In this document: piece after piece, positions 53,245 to 63,473 of the stretch
Numbering within the stretch: the stretch's first letter is position 1
Layout: each line of letters starts with the position of its first letter
Assembly: GCF_005503145.1 (NCBI RefSeq)
Contig: NZ_SCNV01000002.1
Location: forward strand, 331,651-395,650
Source of the DNA: Burkholderia sp. 4M9327F10
GTDB lineage: Bacteria; Pseudomonadota; Gammaproteobacteria; Burkholderiales; Burkholderiaceae
DNA: 64,000 nucleotides
Direction of reading: 5' to 3'
Translations under genes and position numbers: made by a program
Notes under the pieces: generated by a model
What the model was told of the DNA's origin: nothing
The model's input: the letters and a program-made list of their open reading frames with translations, nothing else
Databases searched by the model: none

Positions 53245-54542
53245 TGCTGCTCCATCATCTGCTTCCACATGTCATACGCTTCGCGCATGCCGGTTTCGTC
53301 GGTCGAGTGCGAAACCCGGCCGCCGTCCGGTTCGCGCCGCTCACGATTGAGGCCGCGATTGACCAGCAACGGTGTCCCAAGGCCGGTGTACGCCCCAGCC
53401 TGCACACGTTCCCACGCTTCCGCGTCGTCCGGACTGCCGAAGCCGAACGGCCCCTGGAAGTGTTCGTGAATGCGCATCCGCTCAAGGTTTGAGATTTCCG
53501 GTCCGCCGTCCATTCCGAGTGCGATGTGCCGGATCTGCGTTTCATTGACCGATACCGGGTGCAGCACACGGAAGAACGACATTGACATCGATACATTGGG
53601 GAACAGGTTCAGGTTGAATCCCGCGCCATGCAGCGACCGGACGATGCGGCGAACCCGCTCCGGTGGCATGTCTGCCGAAAGCGCCTCGACAATATGATTG
53701 AAGCGCGGCTGTAGTTCCTCGGTGCCGTCGTCGACATCGAGATCGACGTGCCCGGGCACCATCACCATCACGCTGTGACCGTTGCCGAGCGATCGTGTGA
53801 TCGACGCGTCGTCGGTCATAAACGACAGCATGTCCGACGTTTCCTTGTCGACCGACTGCAGGAAGCTTTTGTGCACGACCGGAAAATGGTAGCCATCGGT
53901 CGTATTCTCGAGCTGGATCTTCCAGTTGCCGCGAAAACGAAAGCGGTGTTCGCCCTGGGTCTTGATGGGATAGCCGGCGCCCTGCTTCATGAAAAGGTCG
54001 ATCCATGGCCGTGCGTGGCCAAGGAATGAGTCGAGCGGCCCGATCTCGTCGTTGAAGCTCGCGAAGATCATGCCGGCATAGATCCCGACGCGCAGCGAGC
54101 GTAGTGGCAGATCCGCCTTTTCGACGATGCCTTCATAGCCGTCAGGATAAGGCAGACCGCGTAGCTTCCCATCGAGCGCGTACGCCCAACTGTGATACGG
54201 GCACGTGAAGCCGCTCGCGTTACCCTTGCGCTTCTCGCACACGGTCGCGCCGCGATGACGGCAACGGTTCTCGAGCACGCGGACCTCGCCGCTTCTGTCG
54301 CGCACCACAATCACCGACTGGCGGCCAATCATCGCCGTCTTGAAGTCGCCTGGCTTGCGCAACTCGCTTTCGTGTGCGACCCAGATCCACGTCTTGTAGA
54401 AAATCTTTGTCAGCTCTTCCTCGAAGATCGCCGGATCGGTATACAACGACGGATCGAGCATCGCGTTCCGGTAGAGATCCGCATAAGCGGTGTCCCCCAT
54501 CCGGGGTTGAAATTGCAGGGGTTCAGTCATTCGATGGTCCAT
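53241..54542 (-). CDS. Aromatic-ring-hydroxylating dioxygenase alpha subunit (Rieske)
   Basis: The protein has 433 residues from the ATG at 54542; an ATG at 54530 is also possible. The Rieske cluster ligands are Cys94 and His96 (CRHRGATVC) and Cys114 and His117 (CPYHSW). The mononuclear iron site has Asp216, His219 and His224 (NTTDGYHFPVVH). A C-terminal Asp ligand is expected further on. The family hydroxylates aromatic rings with O2, often at carboxylated or aminated carbons. The operon order amidase-alpha-beta-reductase suggests that the aromatic substrate is freed from an amide. Confidence 0.93.
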   Translation of the reverse strand: MDHRMTEPLQFQPRMGDTAYADLYRNAMLDPSLYTDPAIFEEELTKIFYKTWIWVAHESELRKPGDFKTAMIGRQSVIVVRDRSGEVRVLENRCRHRGATVCEKRKGNASGFTCPYHSWAYALDGKLRGLPYPDGYEGIVEKADLPLRSLRVGIYAGMIFASFNDEIGPLDSFLGHARPWIDLFMKQGAGYPIKTQGEHRFRFRGNWKIQLENTTDGYHFPVVHKSFLQSVDKETSDMLSFMTDDASITRSLGNGHSVMVMVPGHVDLDVDDGTEELQPRFNHIVEALSADMPPERVRRIVRSLHGAGFNLNLFPNVSMSMSFFRVLHPVSVNETQIRHIALGMDGGPEISNLERMRIHEHFQGPFGFGSPDDAEAWERVQAGAYTGLGTPLLVNRGLNRERREPDGGRVSHSTDETGMREAYDMWKQMMEQQ

Positions 54543-54549
54543 GTCGTAC

Positions 54550-55728
54550 TCAATTGCGATGGAAATCGGTGTGTACCGCCTCAAGCAGCGGACACAGGTG
54601 CTGCGCCAGTGCGCACAGCAGCTCGTCGTCGCCTTTGCGTCCGACGAGCTGCAGGCTGACCGGCACGGGATCGTCAGTCACCGGCAACGGCAAGCTCAAT
54701 GCCGGGTGTCCGCTCAGGTTGAATGGCCGCACGAAGGTGCTCAGCGCGACGACCGACACGCCTCGCCGTATCGCGTTCAGCGTCGGCGGCGCGCTTGGCA
54801 AGGTCGGCAGCACCAGCGCATCGACGCCGTCGAGCAGCCTGTCCACTTCGGCGGAGAACGCCGTGCGAACCTGCTCGGCTTCCGCGATCCGGGCAACCGG
54901 CGTCTGCCCGGCGCGTCCTAGCCGCTGTTCGATATCGGCACCGAGCTTGCCGCTGCCGACCAGATGGCCGAACGCAGCAAAGGTTTCTGCATTGATCAGT
55001 GTCAGACCCGCATCAAACGCGGCCGGCAGCAGCGTCAAATTTGCAGGCGTGGACTGCCAGCCGCTGACGACCAGCGCCGCGAGCAATGCCTTACGCACCG
55101 CCGGGTCGCACGGAACGTCGAGTACCCGTACGTGCGCGTCAGCAAGCGGCCGCTGCGCGGACACGGAGTCGAAGCCGTCGGCAATCGTCTGCATTGCCGC
55201 CGCCAACGCTGAAACATCGCGCGCGAACGGACCGACGCAATCGAGCGTGCTGGAAAGCGGATAGGCACCCCGGCGGCTGACACGCCCGAACGTCGGCTTC
55301 ATGCCGATCACGCCGCAGCACGCCGCAGGCAGCCGGATAGAACCGCCGGTGTCGCTCCCGATCGCAACCTCGACGAGGCTTGCCGCCACCGCGACCGCCG
55401 ACCCGCTCGACGAGCCCCCCGGAATCCGCTGCGGATCACGAGGGTTGACCGGCGTGCCCGTGACTTCGTTAATGCCTGTCATGCCATAGGCGAGCTCGTG
55501 CATCGCTGTTTTCGCGACGATTTGCCAGCCGCCGTCGATCAGTTTGCGCACGACGTCCGCGTGGGCTGAAGCAGGCTGCGCATCCGTGAATGCGGCGCTA
55601 CCCGCGCGGGTCGGCAAACCCGCGATATCGATACAATCCTTGATTGCGACAGTACGGCCGGCACCACCGAGTTCGACACGCGTGACGAATGCCCGCCAGC
55701 CATCCAGATCCGATGAGGGAGCCGTCAT
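54550..55728 (-). CDS. Amidase signature family hydrolase
   Basis: The 392-residue protein is preceded by GAAGG. The Ser-cisSer-Lys triad is in place: Lys30 (VAIKD), the cis-Ser in PGGSSSGSAVAVA (about 103-115) and nucleophile Ser130 in GSDTGGSIRLPAACCG. It hydrolyses carboxamides or aryl-acyl amides. It is somewhat short for the family (usually 450-500) and lacks part of the C-terminal region. It starts the operon and ends seven bases before the dioxygenase alpha gene, indicating that its product may be the dioxygenase substrate. Confidence 0.9.
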   Translation of the reverse strand: MTAPSSDLDGWRAFVTRVELGGAGRTVAIKDCIDIAGLPTRAGSAAFTDAQPASAHADVVRKLIDGGWQIVAKTAMHELAYGMTGINEVTGTPVNPRDPQRIPGGSSSGSAVAVAASLVEVAIGSDTGGSIRLPAACCGVIGMKPTFGRVSRRGAYPLSSTLDCVGPFARDVSALAAAMQTIADGFDSVSAQRPLADAHVRVLDVPCDPAVRKALLAALVVSGWQSTPANLTLLPAAFDAGLTLINAETFAAFGHLVGSGKLGADIEQRLGRAGQTPVARIAEAEQVRTAFSAEVDRLLDGVDALVLPTLPSAPPTLNAIRRGVSVVALSTFVRPFNLSGHPALSLPLPVTDDPVPVSLQLVGRKGDDELLCALAQHLCPLLEAVHTDFHRN

Positions 55729-55964
55729 CGCCAGACCTTCGATCCTGCATCGCCGATCCTCATTGCCTTTATATTCATATGCACTCCATACTAATCTATC
55801 AGATATCGTCCCGTGTCGAAGTGCGGCGAACGACTATGAATGAGCACGCCGGCCGATGCGCGTTGCGTCAGGAACCATTCTAGGAAACCCGCTTCGCTTG
55901 AGCCAATTCGTAGTTGGAACGCGATCTATTCGTCACGCTAATGCGGCTCCGGACGGGCCATACC

Positions 55965-57302
55965 TCACAACTGCCTGTCACGCTCGCGTGCGGCCGCCGG
56001 ATAGGTTTCGGGAGTCAAGCCGGTCGTGATCACCGTAACGAGCCCGAGCAAAGCGAGATAAATCGCAATCGGCACCGCGCTTCGATAATGCTGCAGCAGC
56101 GCAGTCGCAATCACCGGCGCAAGACCGCCACCGAGCACCGACGCGATCTCTCGCCCGATGCCGAGGCCCGAATAGCGCAGCCGAGCGGGCAACAACTCGC
56201 TGATGAACGCCGGCTGCGCACCTTCCAGCACACCAAGAACGAGGCCGTTCGCAAGCGAGAGCGCAAGCACAACCATGGTTGGGTTTCGCGTTTCCAGTAG
56301 CGTGAAGAACGGATAGGCGAAGACCACGATACCGAGCGCACCGGCAAGATAGACCGGCTTACGTCCTATCGTATCTGCGACGTAGCCCGACACAAGCGAT
56401 ACCGGAATCATCAGCACCATCGAGAAGGTCAGCGCGCCAAGCACGAATGCGTTCGGCAGGCCGAGAAATTTGCCGTAGGCGATCGAGAACGCGAAGAAGA
56501 TCCATGACGCCGCGCCTTCGCCAAGCCGAAGCCCGAACACCATCAAAACCTGCCGCCAGCAGGTCCGCAGCACTTCGACGACGGGCGCCTGCGCAATGTC
56601 GCCCGTCGAGCTCGTCCGGGAGTATTCGGCACTCTCAGCCATGTGGGTCCGTAGATAGAGCCCCAGCACGATCAGCACGGCGCTGAACAGAAATGGCACA
56701 CGCCAGCCCCAACTGGAAAACGCGTCCCCGGAAACCTGCTGCATCACCATGAACGCGCCGCTCGACATCACGAACCCGATGGTCGCGCCGCATGGACTCC
56801 ATGCGGCGAGCCTCGCGCGCCGGCTCTGCGGTGCATTTTCGCTGATGAACAGGATGCTGCCGCTCCACTCGCCGCCTGCGGCCAGCCCCTGGATCACACG
56901 TAGCAGGACGAGCAGGACCGGCGCCGCGAGTCCGATTTGCCCGTATCCGGGCAGCAGCCCCATCGTGAATGTCGCGACGCCCATCGTGCCGAGCGTCAAC
57001 GTCATAACGAACTTGCGCCCGTAGCGGTCGCCGAGATGGCCGCAGATCACGCCGCCAATGGGCCGTGCAACGAAGCCGACGGCAAAGCCGCCGAACGCCG
57101 CAACCGTACCGGTCAGCGGATCCTTGCCAATCGGGAAGAAGATTCCGCCGAACACCAGCGCGGCCGCGGTGCCGTATAGAAAAAAGTCATACCACTCAAG
57201 GATCTGGCCAACGAGTGAGGTCAGTACCGCCCGTCTGGTCCGGTTTCCGGCGTACGCCGGAGCGCTGGCCACGGGTAAGGCCGTATCGATGTTCGCGTCC
57301 AT
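55965..57302 (-). CDS. MHS-family MFS transporter (metabolite:H+ symporter)
   Basis: The protein has 445 residues from the ATG at 57302; a longer frame upstream has no membrane-protein character. Twelve-helix major facilitator with the MHS family lead-in LTSLVGQILEWYDFFLYGTAAALVFGGIFFP, loop 2-3 motif GHLGDRYGRKFVM, and RVIQGLAAGGEWSGSILFISE in helix 4-5. Relatives import shikimate, alpha-ketoglutarate, citrate or aromatic acids. It is probably the uptake system of the amide/aromatic pathway next to it. It diverges from a LysR gene across a 404-bp spacer. Confidence 0.9.
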   Translation of the reverse strand: MDANIDTALPVASAPAYAGNRTRRAVLTSLVGQILEWYDFFLYGTAAALVFGGIFFPIGKDPLTGTVAAFGGFAVGFVARPIGGVICGHLGDRYGRKFVMTLTLGTMGVATFTMGLLPGYGQIGLAAPVLLVLLRVIQGLAAGGEWSGSILFISENAPQSRRARLAAWSPCGATIGFVMSSGAFMVMQQVSGDAFSSWGWRVPFLFSAVLIVLGLYLRTHMAESAEYSRTSSTGDIAQAPVVEVLRTCWRQVLMVFGLRLGEGAASWIFFAFSIAYGKFLGLPNAFVLGALTFSMVLMIPVSLVSGYVADTIGRKPVYLAGALGIVVFAYPFFTLLETRNPTMVVLALSLANGLVLGVLEGAQPAFISELLPARLRYSGLGIGREIASVLGGGLAPVIATALLQHYRSAVPIAIYLALLGLVTVITTGLTPETYPAAARERDRQL

Positions 57303-57706
57303 GGGGAAGCTGTCTGTAAAGGGTGAGGGAAACGGACGAAGCGTGCAACGGCGTCCGGTGCGCGAGCTGCTACGACAAGCTGTCGTTGGACGATAAGTAC
57401 CCAAAACCCGAGCGTCAAATTCGTATCTTCGATCCGCAATATGCGCGCCGCGAATCGCGGAAGCGACCGCTTTGACCTCGGCCAGGCAGCTTCCGGCGTG
57501 CGTTTGCTTCAACTCCGATATATCGGGCTAGCTCGGATTGTCCGATCGGGCCCAGCTTTCTAGAATTGCCCAGCACTGCGGACCTTGAGGCCCCTGCAGA
57601 AGCGCTTGCGTGCAATCGGCATGGTCGTTGCTTAGCCGTCCCGACCCACGTTGGCGCGCGCCACGAGATGTCCCTGTCGCCTTCACCTCAGTTATCGCCA
57701 CCCAAT
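57303..57706. promoter_or_regulatory. Divergent promoter region between MHS transporter and LysR genes
   Basis: No gene is seen in this 404-bp spacer. A perfect 12-bp palindrome, CCGATATATCGG (57515-57526), is followed by CGGA-TTG-TCCG (57534-57544), both within about 190 bp of the LysR start. These are good candidates for regulator binding, though the first is not an ideal T-N11-A box. Confidence 0.45.
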
Positions 57707-58621
57707 ATGAAGCACGTCAATCTCGACACCGTCGATTTGAATCTGTTGAAGACGTTTATGGCCATCTGGGAGCATAGGAGCCTAACGGTAGCCGGCGACC
57801 GGCTGCATCTGAGCCAGCCCGCTGTTAGTCACTCGCTGCGAAAGCTCCGCGAAATATTTGATGACCCATTGTTCGTACGCAACGCGGGCGTGATGTTGCC
57901 AACCGATGCAGCCGAACGGTTGCATGCACCAATAGACGACGCGCTGACGATCATCTATGGTGCACTTCAGAGGCATTCCCGATTCGATCCCGCGCAGGCG
58001 TCGCGCACTTTCCGTCTTGCCATGTCCGACATCGCGGAACAGCACGTCTTGCCGCGGCTCATGGAGACCTTGCTTGTCAACGCGCCAAGGATAGATCTCG
58101 ACGTGCGCCAGTTGTCGATCGATGAGCTCAACACCGCGATGCGCAGGGGCGAAATTGATTTCGCACTGGGCTATCTGCCAGGGCTCAGCAACGAATGCAT
58201 GAGCCTGCCGTTTCTCTCCGACGAGTTCGTCTGCATGCTGCGCGATGCGCATCCGTTCGACAAACCAAACCTGACTGCCGACGATCTCGCGTCACTGCGC
58301 TATATATATGTGCAAACCAATTCGACAGGACACGGACTGATCGACCGCGCGTTCCAGAAAGCGGCGATCGAACGCGATATCGCGCTACGCATTCCGCATT
58401 TCACGGTCGCAATCGATATTGTCGAGAACAACGACCTGGCGCTGATCTTGCCGCGCAGCATCGCGACTCGCTGCAGCCAGAATGGCCGCTTCAGGGTCTT
58501 TGCGCTGCCCATCGAAATGCCGCAGATTTCCGTGCGGGTTTACTGGCACAGCCGCTTCTCTTCCGACTCAGGCTCCGAATGGCTTCGCTCGACACTTTTG
58601 AACCTGTTCGTCGATGCTTGA
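57707..58621 (+). CDS. LysR-family regulator (NodD/PcaQ-like group)
   Basis: The protein has 304 residues from the ATG at 57707; an in-frame ATG at 57668 adds 13 residues. N-terminal winged helix VDLNLLKTFMAIWEHRSLTVAGDRLHLSQPAVSHSLRKLREIFDDPLFVRN carries the VRN end often seen in the NodD-type subgroup. The effector domain begins about residue 92 (RTFRLAMSDIAEQHVLPRLM). It diverges from the MHS transporter gene and likely regulates it and perhaps the amidase/dioxygenase operon. Confidence 0.88.
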   Translation: MKHVNLDTVDLNLLKTFMAIWEHRSLTVAGDRLHLSQPAVSHSLRKLREIFDDPLFVRNAGVMLPTDAAERLHAPIDDALTIIYGALQRHSRFDPAQASRTFRLAMSDIAEQHVLPRLMETLLVNAPRIDLDVRQLSIDELNTAMRRGEIDFALGYLPGLSNECMSLPFLSDEFVCMLRDAHPFDKPNLTADDLASLRYIYVQTNSTGHGLIDRAFQKAAIERDIALRIPHFTVAIDIVENNDLALILPRSIATRCSQNGRFRVFALPIEMPQISVRVYWHSRFSSDSGSEWLRSTLLNLFVDA

Positions 58622-58750
58622 AGACAATCGGCATGCCGAACGAGCTGCGGCCACTGGCTGCCACGCGCCCGCCTCGCTGGGGCTGTTTCTGGCAGCATGA
58701 TCGCACCGGCAATCGTGAACTTGATCGTCAACGCCGGAACCCTCGCGGGG

Positions 58751-58843
58751 CGGAAGGCAACCGGAGTCGAACCGATCAGGGAGTGTCTGACACCCCCTAC
58801 TGGGTTTGAAGCCCAGCCGCACCACCGGATGCGAATGCCTTCC
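58751..58843 (-). tRNA. selC: tRNA-Sec (anticodon UCA)
   Basis: The minus strand from 58843 reads GGAAGGCATTCGCATCCGG, and the acceptor arm closes with GCCTTCC at 58752-58758 (8-bp extended acceptor region typical of tRNA-Sec). The anticodon loop CTTCAAA gives UCA at 58809-58807 on a GGG/CCC-containing stem. A long variable arm (GTGTC/GACAC stem) and a T arm with GGTTCGACTCC follow. The 93-nt length, long variable arm and UCA anticodon are diagnostic. The CCA end is not encoded. It lies 41 bp downstream of selB on the same strand. Confidence 0.96.
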
Positions 58844-58884
58844 TTCGTGAGAAGATGAACTGCCGGAAACCTGTGAAGATGGGT

Positions 58885-60807
58885 TCAAAGCCCTTCAATC
58901 AAGCGGCTATCAGTGCGCACGAAGCGAAGATCGCGCTGAAAGCGAGTATACCCAACGCGATCGAAGAACTCCAAAATCTGGATCGCCCGCTTGCGGCCCA
59001 GACCACTCGCATCGCGGAACACCGAGGCACCCAGCACCCCACCCTGCTCCTGCGCAAGCGAGGCCACCAGACGCGCCAGTTCGCGCACCGTATCCGGGTG
59101 ATAAAACAGATCCCGCACTACCTGATAGACAGCACCTTGTCGCGCCAGCTTGCGTAAGAGCTGCCGCACCTTTTCCTCCGGCGTCTGCGTCGCGCTCGCC
59201 AGATCGCGCACCCACGGCGGATCGAAGCGGCCCTGGGCAATCAATGGCAGCAGCGTAGCAGCCAACGCTTCCTCGCCCGGGTCGAGCGATACCGAATGCT
59301 CCGGCAGATGCAGCCATGCGCCGCTCCTCATGAGCGCACCCTCTGCCGCCAGCGCGTCAATCAATGCACGCCACACGCCCTCGGCCAGCAGCGGCGCCGC
59401 CATGCGCCGCAAGCGCGCAGCGTCGGGGCCCTGCTCGTCGGGCATGCGTTCGTGAAACTGCTGCAAGGTGGTCACAATCTGCGCCGCAAGGTGGTCCCAT
59501 TGACGCCGCAGGATGATGACCGCATCGTCGGCCGTCTTGCCGTGCAGGGCAATGGTCAGCGCCGTATCCGGCACGCTCAGCAATGAGGCAGGCAGACCCG
59601 TCAGGTGCATCAGCGTCGAGCGCAGCATGCCGCGCGGCGCCTGTTCGAGCAGCGGTTCCGTCGTGCCCTCGTCCAGCCACGCTCGCAATGCATCGAGCCA
59701 CGCGAGCCGCTCCGGTGTGCGGCGCTTGCGCGCAGGACCGAACGGATCGAGTACACGGCCACCGCCGACAGTGCGGCTCGCCTGCGCGTTGCGGACGATG
59801 AAGCGATCACCGGGTAAGGCGCAAACTGGCGCGTCGAACACGAGTTGCACGCGCCCCGCCTCCCCCGCTGACAGGATGTCGCGGTCGAGCAGCGCAACGT
59901 GCGCGACCCGATGCGTCGTGCCGATATGCACATGCAACGGGGACCAATGCTGCAACGTGAGGCCCGCATCGGCTAATAGCGCGAGTTCGACATCGAGCCG
60001 CTCCGACGGCTCGGCAAGCCGCTCGTCGACGATCCAGTCGCCACGCGCGATCGCGTCCTTGTCGATGCCCGCGAGATTCAGTGCGCAGCGCTGTCCGGCG
60101 TGGCCCGACTCGGCGGCGCGATTCTGCGCGTGGATGCTGCGCACGCGTACCGGTGTCCCAGACGGCGCAAGCTGCAGCGTATCGCCAACGCTCACCCGTC
60201 CAGCGAACACCGTGCCGGTTACGATCGTGCCTTGCCCGGCCAGCGTAAACACACGATCGATCGCGAGGCGGAACAAGCCATCGTCGCGGCGCGCATGCCA
60301 CGTCATCGCGGCTTCGTGCAAGTAGGCCTTGAGTTGCGCGACGCCCGCATCATCCGGCTGCGTCGCATTGGTTTCGAACAGCGGCGCCTGTGTGAATGGC
60401 GTTACTGCGAGCCACACCTCAATTTCAGCGCGCACCTGTACGAGACGCGGCGCGTCGACGCGGTCGGCTTTGGTCAACGCCACCGCGCCATGTTTGACCC
60501 CGAGCAGTTGCAGGATCGCGAGATGCTCACGCGTTTGCGGCATCACGCCGTCGTCCGCCGCGATCACGAGCAGCGCGAAGTCGATTCCGCACGCGCCCGC
60601 AGCCATCGTATGCACCAGCTTTTCGTGGCCCGGGACATCGATCACACCGAGCACGTCGCCGTTCTCCAGTGGCGTGTACGCATAGCCTAGCTCGATGGAA
60701 ATGCCGCGCGCCTTCTCTTCCTTGAGCCTGTCCGTATCGACACCCGTCAACGCGCGCACGAGCGTCGTCTTACCGTGATCGATATGCCCAGCGGTACCGA
60801 CAATCAT
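58885..60807 (-). CDS. selB: Selenocysteine-specific elongation factor SelB
   Basis: The 640-residue GTPase has G1 [16 protein letters not shown], a switch I region with [20 protein letters not shown]3 [16 protein letters not shown] and G4 TKAD. EF-Tu-like domains 2 and 3 follow ([36 protein letters not shown]). The C-terminal half has the winged helices that bind the SECIS RNA ([68 protein letters not shown]). It delivers Sec-tRNA to UGA codons. It overlaps selA by four bases. Confidence 0.97.
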   Translation of the reverse strand: MIVGTAGHIDHGKTTLVRALTGVDTDRLKEEKARGISIELGYAYTPLENGDVLGVIDVPGHEKLVHTMAAGACGIDFALLVIAADDGVMPQTREHLAILQLLGVKHGAVALTKADRVDAPRLVQVRAEIEVWLAVTPFTQAPLFETNATQPDDAGVAQLKAYLHEAAMTWHARRDDGLFRLAIDRVFTLAGQGTIVTGTVFAGRVSVGDTLQLAPSGTPVRVRSIHAQNRAAESGHAGQRCALNLAGIDKDAIARGDWIVDERLAEPSERLDVELALLADAGLTLQHWSPLHVHIGTTHRVAHVALLDRDILSAGEAGRVQLVFDAPVCALPGDRFIVRNAQASRTVGGGRVLDPFGPARKRRTPERLAWLDALRAWLDEGTTEPLLEQAPRGMLRSTLMHLTGLPASLLSVPDTALTIALHGKTADDAVIILRRQWDHLAAQIVTTLQQFHERMPDEQGPDAARLRRMAAPLLAEGVWRALIDALAAEGALMRSGAWLHLPEHSVSLDPGEEALAATLLPLIAQGRFDPPWVRDLASATQTPEEKVRQLLRKLARQGAVYQVVRDLFYHPDTVRELARLVASLAQEQGGVLGASVFRDASGLGRKRAIQILEFFDRVGYTRFQRDLRFVRTDSRLIEGL

Positions 60808-62339
60808 GCGTGCAACGCCTCACATTGCGCGAGGAAGGCCGCTTCGTCGGCGGCTTCGAGGCAGCGCAGATCGAGCCGCAAGGCGTCGTCTGCGATGCGC
60901 CCAATCACCGGACGCGGCAGTTCACGCAGCGCTTTCTCGAGCTTCATCAACGCACGGCCGCTCCGCTTGCCCGTTGCATGGCGCACCGCCAACCCATAGC
61001 TGGGCAGTTGCTCGACGGGCAACGCGCCACTGCCGATCTGGCTGAACATCGGCTCAGCGCTCACGGTGAAACCGTCTCCGAGCGCGCGCTGCAAGATGGG
61101 CAACGCTCGCTCGGCGAAACCACGCATTTCGGCCGCGGGCCGTGTGAGCAGACGCAACGTCGTCAAGCGTTCGCGCAGGAACTCGGGCGCCTGGTACAGG
61201 CGCAGAACGGGTTCGAGCGCCGCCAGCGTAAGCTTGCCGACACGTAGCGCACGTTTGAGCGGATGCTTCTTGATTTTGCGGATCAGTTCCGCCCGACCGA
61301 CGATCAGCCCCGCTTGCGGGCCGCCGAGCAGTTTGTCGCCACTGAAGGTTACGAGATCGGCACCCGCGGCGACGTTCTCGCTTACCGTCGGCTCCCCCGG
61401 CAAACCCCACTGCGCAAGATCGACCAACGTACCGCTGCCGAGGTCGATCGCGGCCGGCAGGCCGTGACGCCGCGCAAGCGGAGCGAGTTCGTCGAGCTCG
61501 ACCGTCTTCGTGAAGCCGCTGATTGCATAATTGCTGCAGTGGACTTTCATCAACATGGCGGTTCGCGGTCCGATCGCTTCTTCGTAGTCCTTTAGATGTG
61601 TCCGATTGGTGGTGCCGACCTCGTGAAGCCTGGCGCCCGCTCGCGACATGATGTCGGGAATGCGGAACGCCCCGCCGATTTCGACCAGTTCGCCGCGCGA
61701 CACGATCACTTCCTTCTTCGAGGCAAGCGCCGACAGCGTCAGCAACACGGCGGCCGCGTTGTTATTGACGACAGTCGCCGCTTCGGCGCCGGTCAGTTCG
61801 CAGATGATGTCTTCGATCAGATCGTCGCGGTCGCCGCGCCCCCCGGTTGCGAGATCGAACTCGAGATTCAACGGATTCGTCAACGCATCGACGACGGCCC
61901 GCACGGCCTCGTCGGGCAACAGTGCACGTCCGAGGTTGGTGTGCAGGACAGTGCCCGTGAGATTGAACACGGTACGCAGACGGCTTTGCGAGCGCTGCGC
62001 CAATAGCACGGCAGCTTGCCGGGACACGTGTGCTTCGTCGCACGCAGAGGCAAGCGTTGAGCCAGCTTGCGACGCTGCAAGCGCGCTATCCGCAGCGTCA
62101 GGCTCGCCCTGAGGCGTGGCAGCGGCGCCGGCATCCCCTGTCCGGCCACGCTCGATGGCGAGCGCGTCTGCTTGCAGATCGCGACGCAGCGAATCGAGAG
62201 TCGTGCGCACGGCTGCCAGAACCTGGGTGCGGCCATATTGCGCGAGCAATGGTTGCACGTCTGCGGACGACATAATGCGCTCGACGGCGGGTAGGCGCGC
62301 GAGCAGCGTGTTTAGCGGATTCCCCTGCACTTCACTCAC
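60804..62339 (-). CDS. selA: L-seryl-tRNA(Sec) selenium transferase SelA
   Basis: The 511-residue PLP enzyme has N-terminal [14 protein letters not shown] and [21 protein letters not shown], a central [15 protein letters not shown] and [12 protein letters not shown], and the PLP lysine in [19 protein letters not shown]. It converts Ser-tRNA-Sec to Sec-tRNA using selenophosphate. An insertion of about 30 residues rich in Ala and Asp at about 65-100 is longer than usual. It begins 16 bp after fdhE. No selD is in the window. Confidence 0.97.
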   Translation of the reverse strand: MSEVQGNPLNTLLARLPAVERIMSSADVQPLLAQYGRTQVLAAVRTTLDSLRRDLQADALAIERGRTGDAGAAATPQGEPDAADSALAASQAGSTLASACDEAHVSRQAAVLLAQRSQSRLRTVFNLTGTVLHTNLGRALLPDEAVRAVVDALTNPLNLEFDLATGGRGDRDDLIEDIICELTGAEAATVVNNNAAAVLLTLSALASKKEVIVSRGELVEIGGAFRIPDIMSRAGARLHEVGTTNRTHLKDYEEAIGPRTAMLMKVHCSNYAISGFTKTVELDELAPLARRHGLPAAIDLGSGTLVDLAQWGLPGEPTVSENVAAGADLVTFSGDKLLGGPQAGLIVGRAELIRKIKKHPLKRALRVGKLTLAALEPVLRLYQAPEFLRERLTTLRLLTRPAAEMRGFAERALPILQRALGDGFTVSAEPMFSQIGSGALPVEQLPSYGLAVRHATGKRSGRALMKLEKALRELPRPVIGRIADDALRLDLRCLEAADEAAFLAQCEALHA

Positions 62340-62355
62340 GCCGTGTTTCCCCCGC

Positions 62356-63288
62356 TCATGCGTCCGCTGGCAATTCAGGCCACAGCAGCGGATTGGGGCT
62401 GCTGCGCCGATAGCCGGCTTCGTTCATTAATAGATCGAGCGTCAGGCTCGCGAGGTCATCGGCGAGCGGTTCGAACTCGAAATCTTTCTCCTGATAGCCG
62501 ATCTTGCGATACGTATGACATTCATCGCAGGACTCGGCCTTGAGTGCTTGACTGCCGCCCTCGATACCATGATAGGCGATGCCCTTGGTCGAATCACAAT
62601 TCGAGCATTTGGTGCGGACCACATGCCATTCGTTGGCGCACAGACCGCATTGCAGATAACGATACCCCTGATATTGTCCCCCAACACGCACGATGCTGGC
62701 CACGGGCAGCGCACCGCAGACGGGACAGACGCCCGGAGTGTCGAGATAGGGAATATCACGCGAATCGAGCCGGCTTGCAAGATCGGTCCAGACGACCTGG
62801 AGCGCCGCCATGATAAACGGAGCGGTGGCGGGGTCGATTTCGCCGTAGCGGTGGGCGAGGACCGCGTCCGCTTGTGCGTCGAGTTCATCCGGGGATTTTA
62901 GCCGGAGCGTATCGAGGATTTTACCGAGGGCGGGGGTGACGGCACCGGCGGCTTCGACTTTATCGAGCAGGCGGTAGAGGATATCGCGCCACGCCGGATC
63001 CCGATCCGGGGGGAGAGCGGGGATGACCGGCATGGAGTTGTGTTGAGCCTGGATGATCGCTTCGTGCGGTGGTGCTTTGGCCGCGAAGTTTTGTAGCAGT
63101 TGGTGCTGTGCTGTGGCTACTGTTGACATCAGTCGGATGTAGCCGGATATCGGGCTTGCGGCTGCCAGGTGTTCCAGGCGCGCTGCGCGTGTTTCGAAGA
63201 TGGTTGCCCGTTCGGGCAGGCGGATTCGTGGGATCGCTGAGTGGTCCAGGGATTCTATTTGCGAGGGGTCCAGGATTTTTTGGGGCAT
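62356..63288 (-). CDS. fdhE: Formate dehydrogenase accessory protein FdhE
   Basis: The 310-residue protein has the rubredoxin-like Cys motifs of Fdh[30 protein letters not shown] and [10 protein letters not shown], which bind iron. Further FdhE blocks are [16 protein letters not shown] and [20 protein letters not shown] at the end. It acts in maturation of respiratory formate dehydrogenase. Clustering with selA, selB and selC indicates a selenocysteine-containing enzyme, presumably encoded to the right beyond the window. Confidence 0.95.
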   Translation of the reverse strand: MPQKILDPSQIESLDHSAIPRIRLPERATIFETRAARLEHLAAASPISGYIRLMSTVATAQHQLLQNFAAKAPPHEAIIQAQHNSMPVIPALPPDRDPAWRDILYRLLDKVEAAGAVTPALGKILDTLRLKSPDELDAQADAVLAHRYGEIDPATAPFIMAALQVVWTDLASRLDSRDIPYLDTPGVCPVCGALPVASIVRVGGQYQGYRYLQCGLCANEWHVVRTKCSNCDSTKGIAYHGIEGGSQALKAESCDECHTYRKIGYQEKDFEFEPLADDLASLTLDLLMNEAGYRRSSPNPLLWPELPADA

Positions 63289-63473
63289 TGTCGGGGCTCG
63301 TTGTTTCTGTGCTGCGCAGGGCTTGGGGGTGGGTTCGGTTTGCTTTTTCTGGCTGCTGTGTTTTGGTGTTACTGACGTGTTGGTTTTTTCCTTTTTCTGT
63401 CTTGTTGGTCTGTTTGCCTGCGGCGCCTTTTTTTGTTAGTTATCCTAGTGTGTTGGCCTTTCCTTGCTTTCTT
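63289..63473. other. T-rich spacer upstream of fdhE
   Basis: The plus strand is strikingly rich in T and G (runs such as TTTTTTCCTTTTTCTG and CCTTTTTTTGTTAG). No credible gene on either strand. It separates fdhE from the inverted-repeat element. Confidence 0.5.

Noticed and set aside
58622..58843. tRNA-Sec as integration site of a genomic island
   Set aside because: selC is a known island target, and catabolic DNA lies on its 3' side, but no integrase gene and no second copy of the tRNA 3' end were seen in the window.
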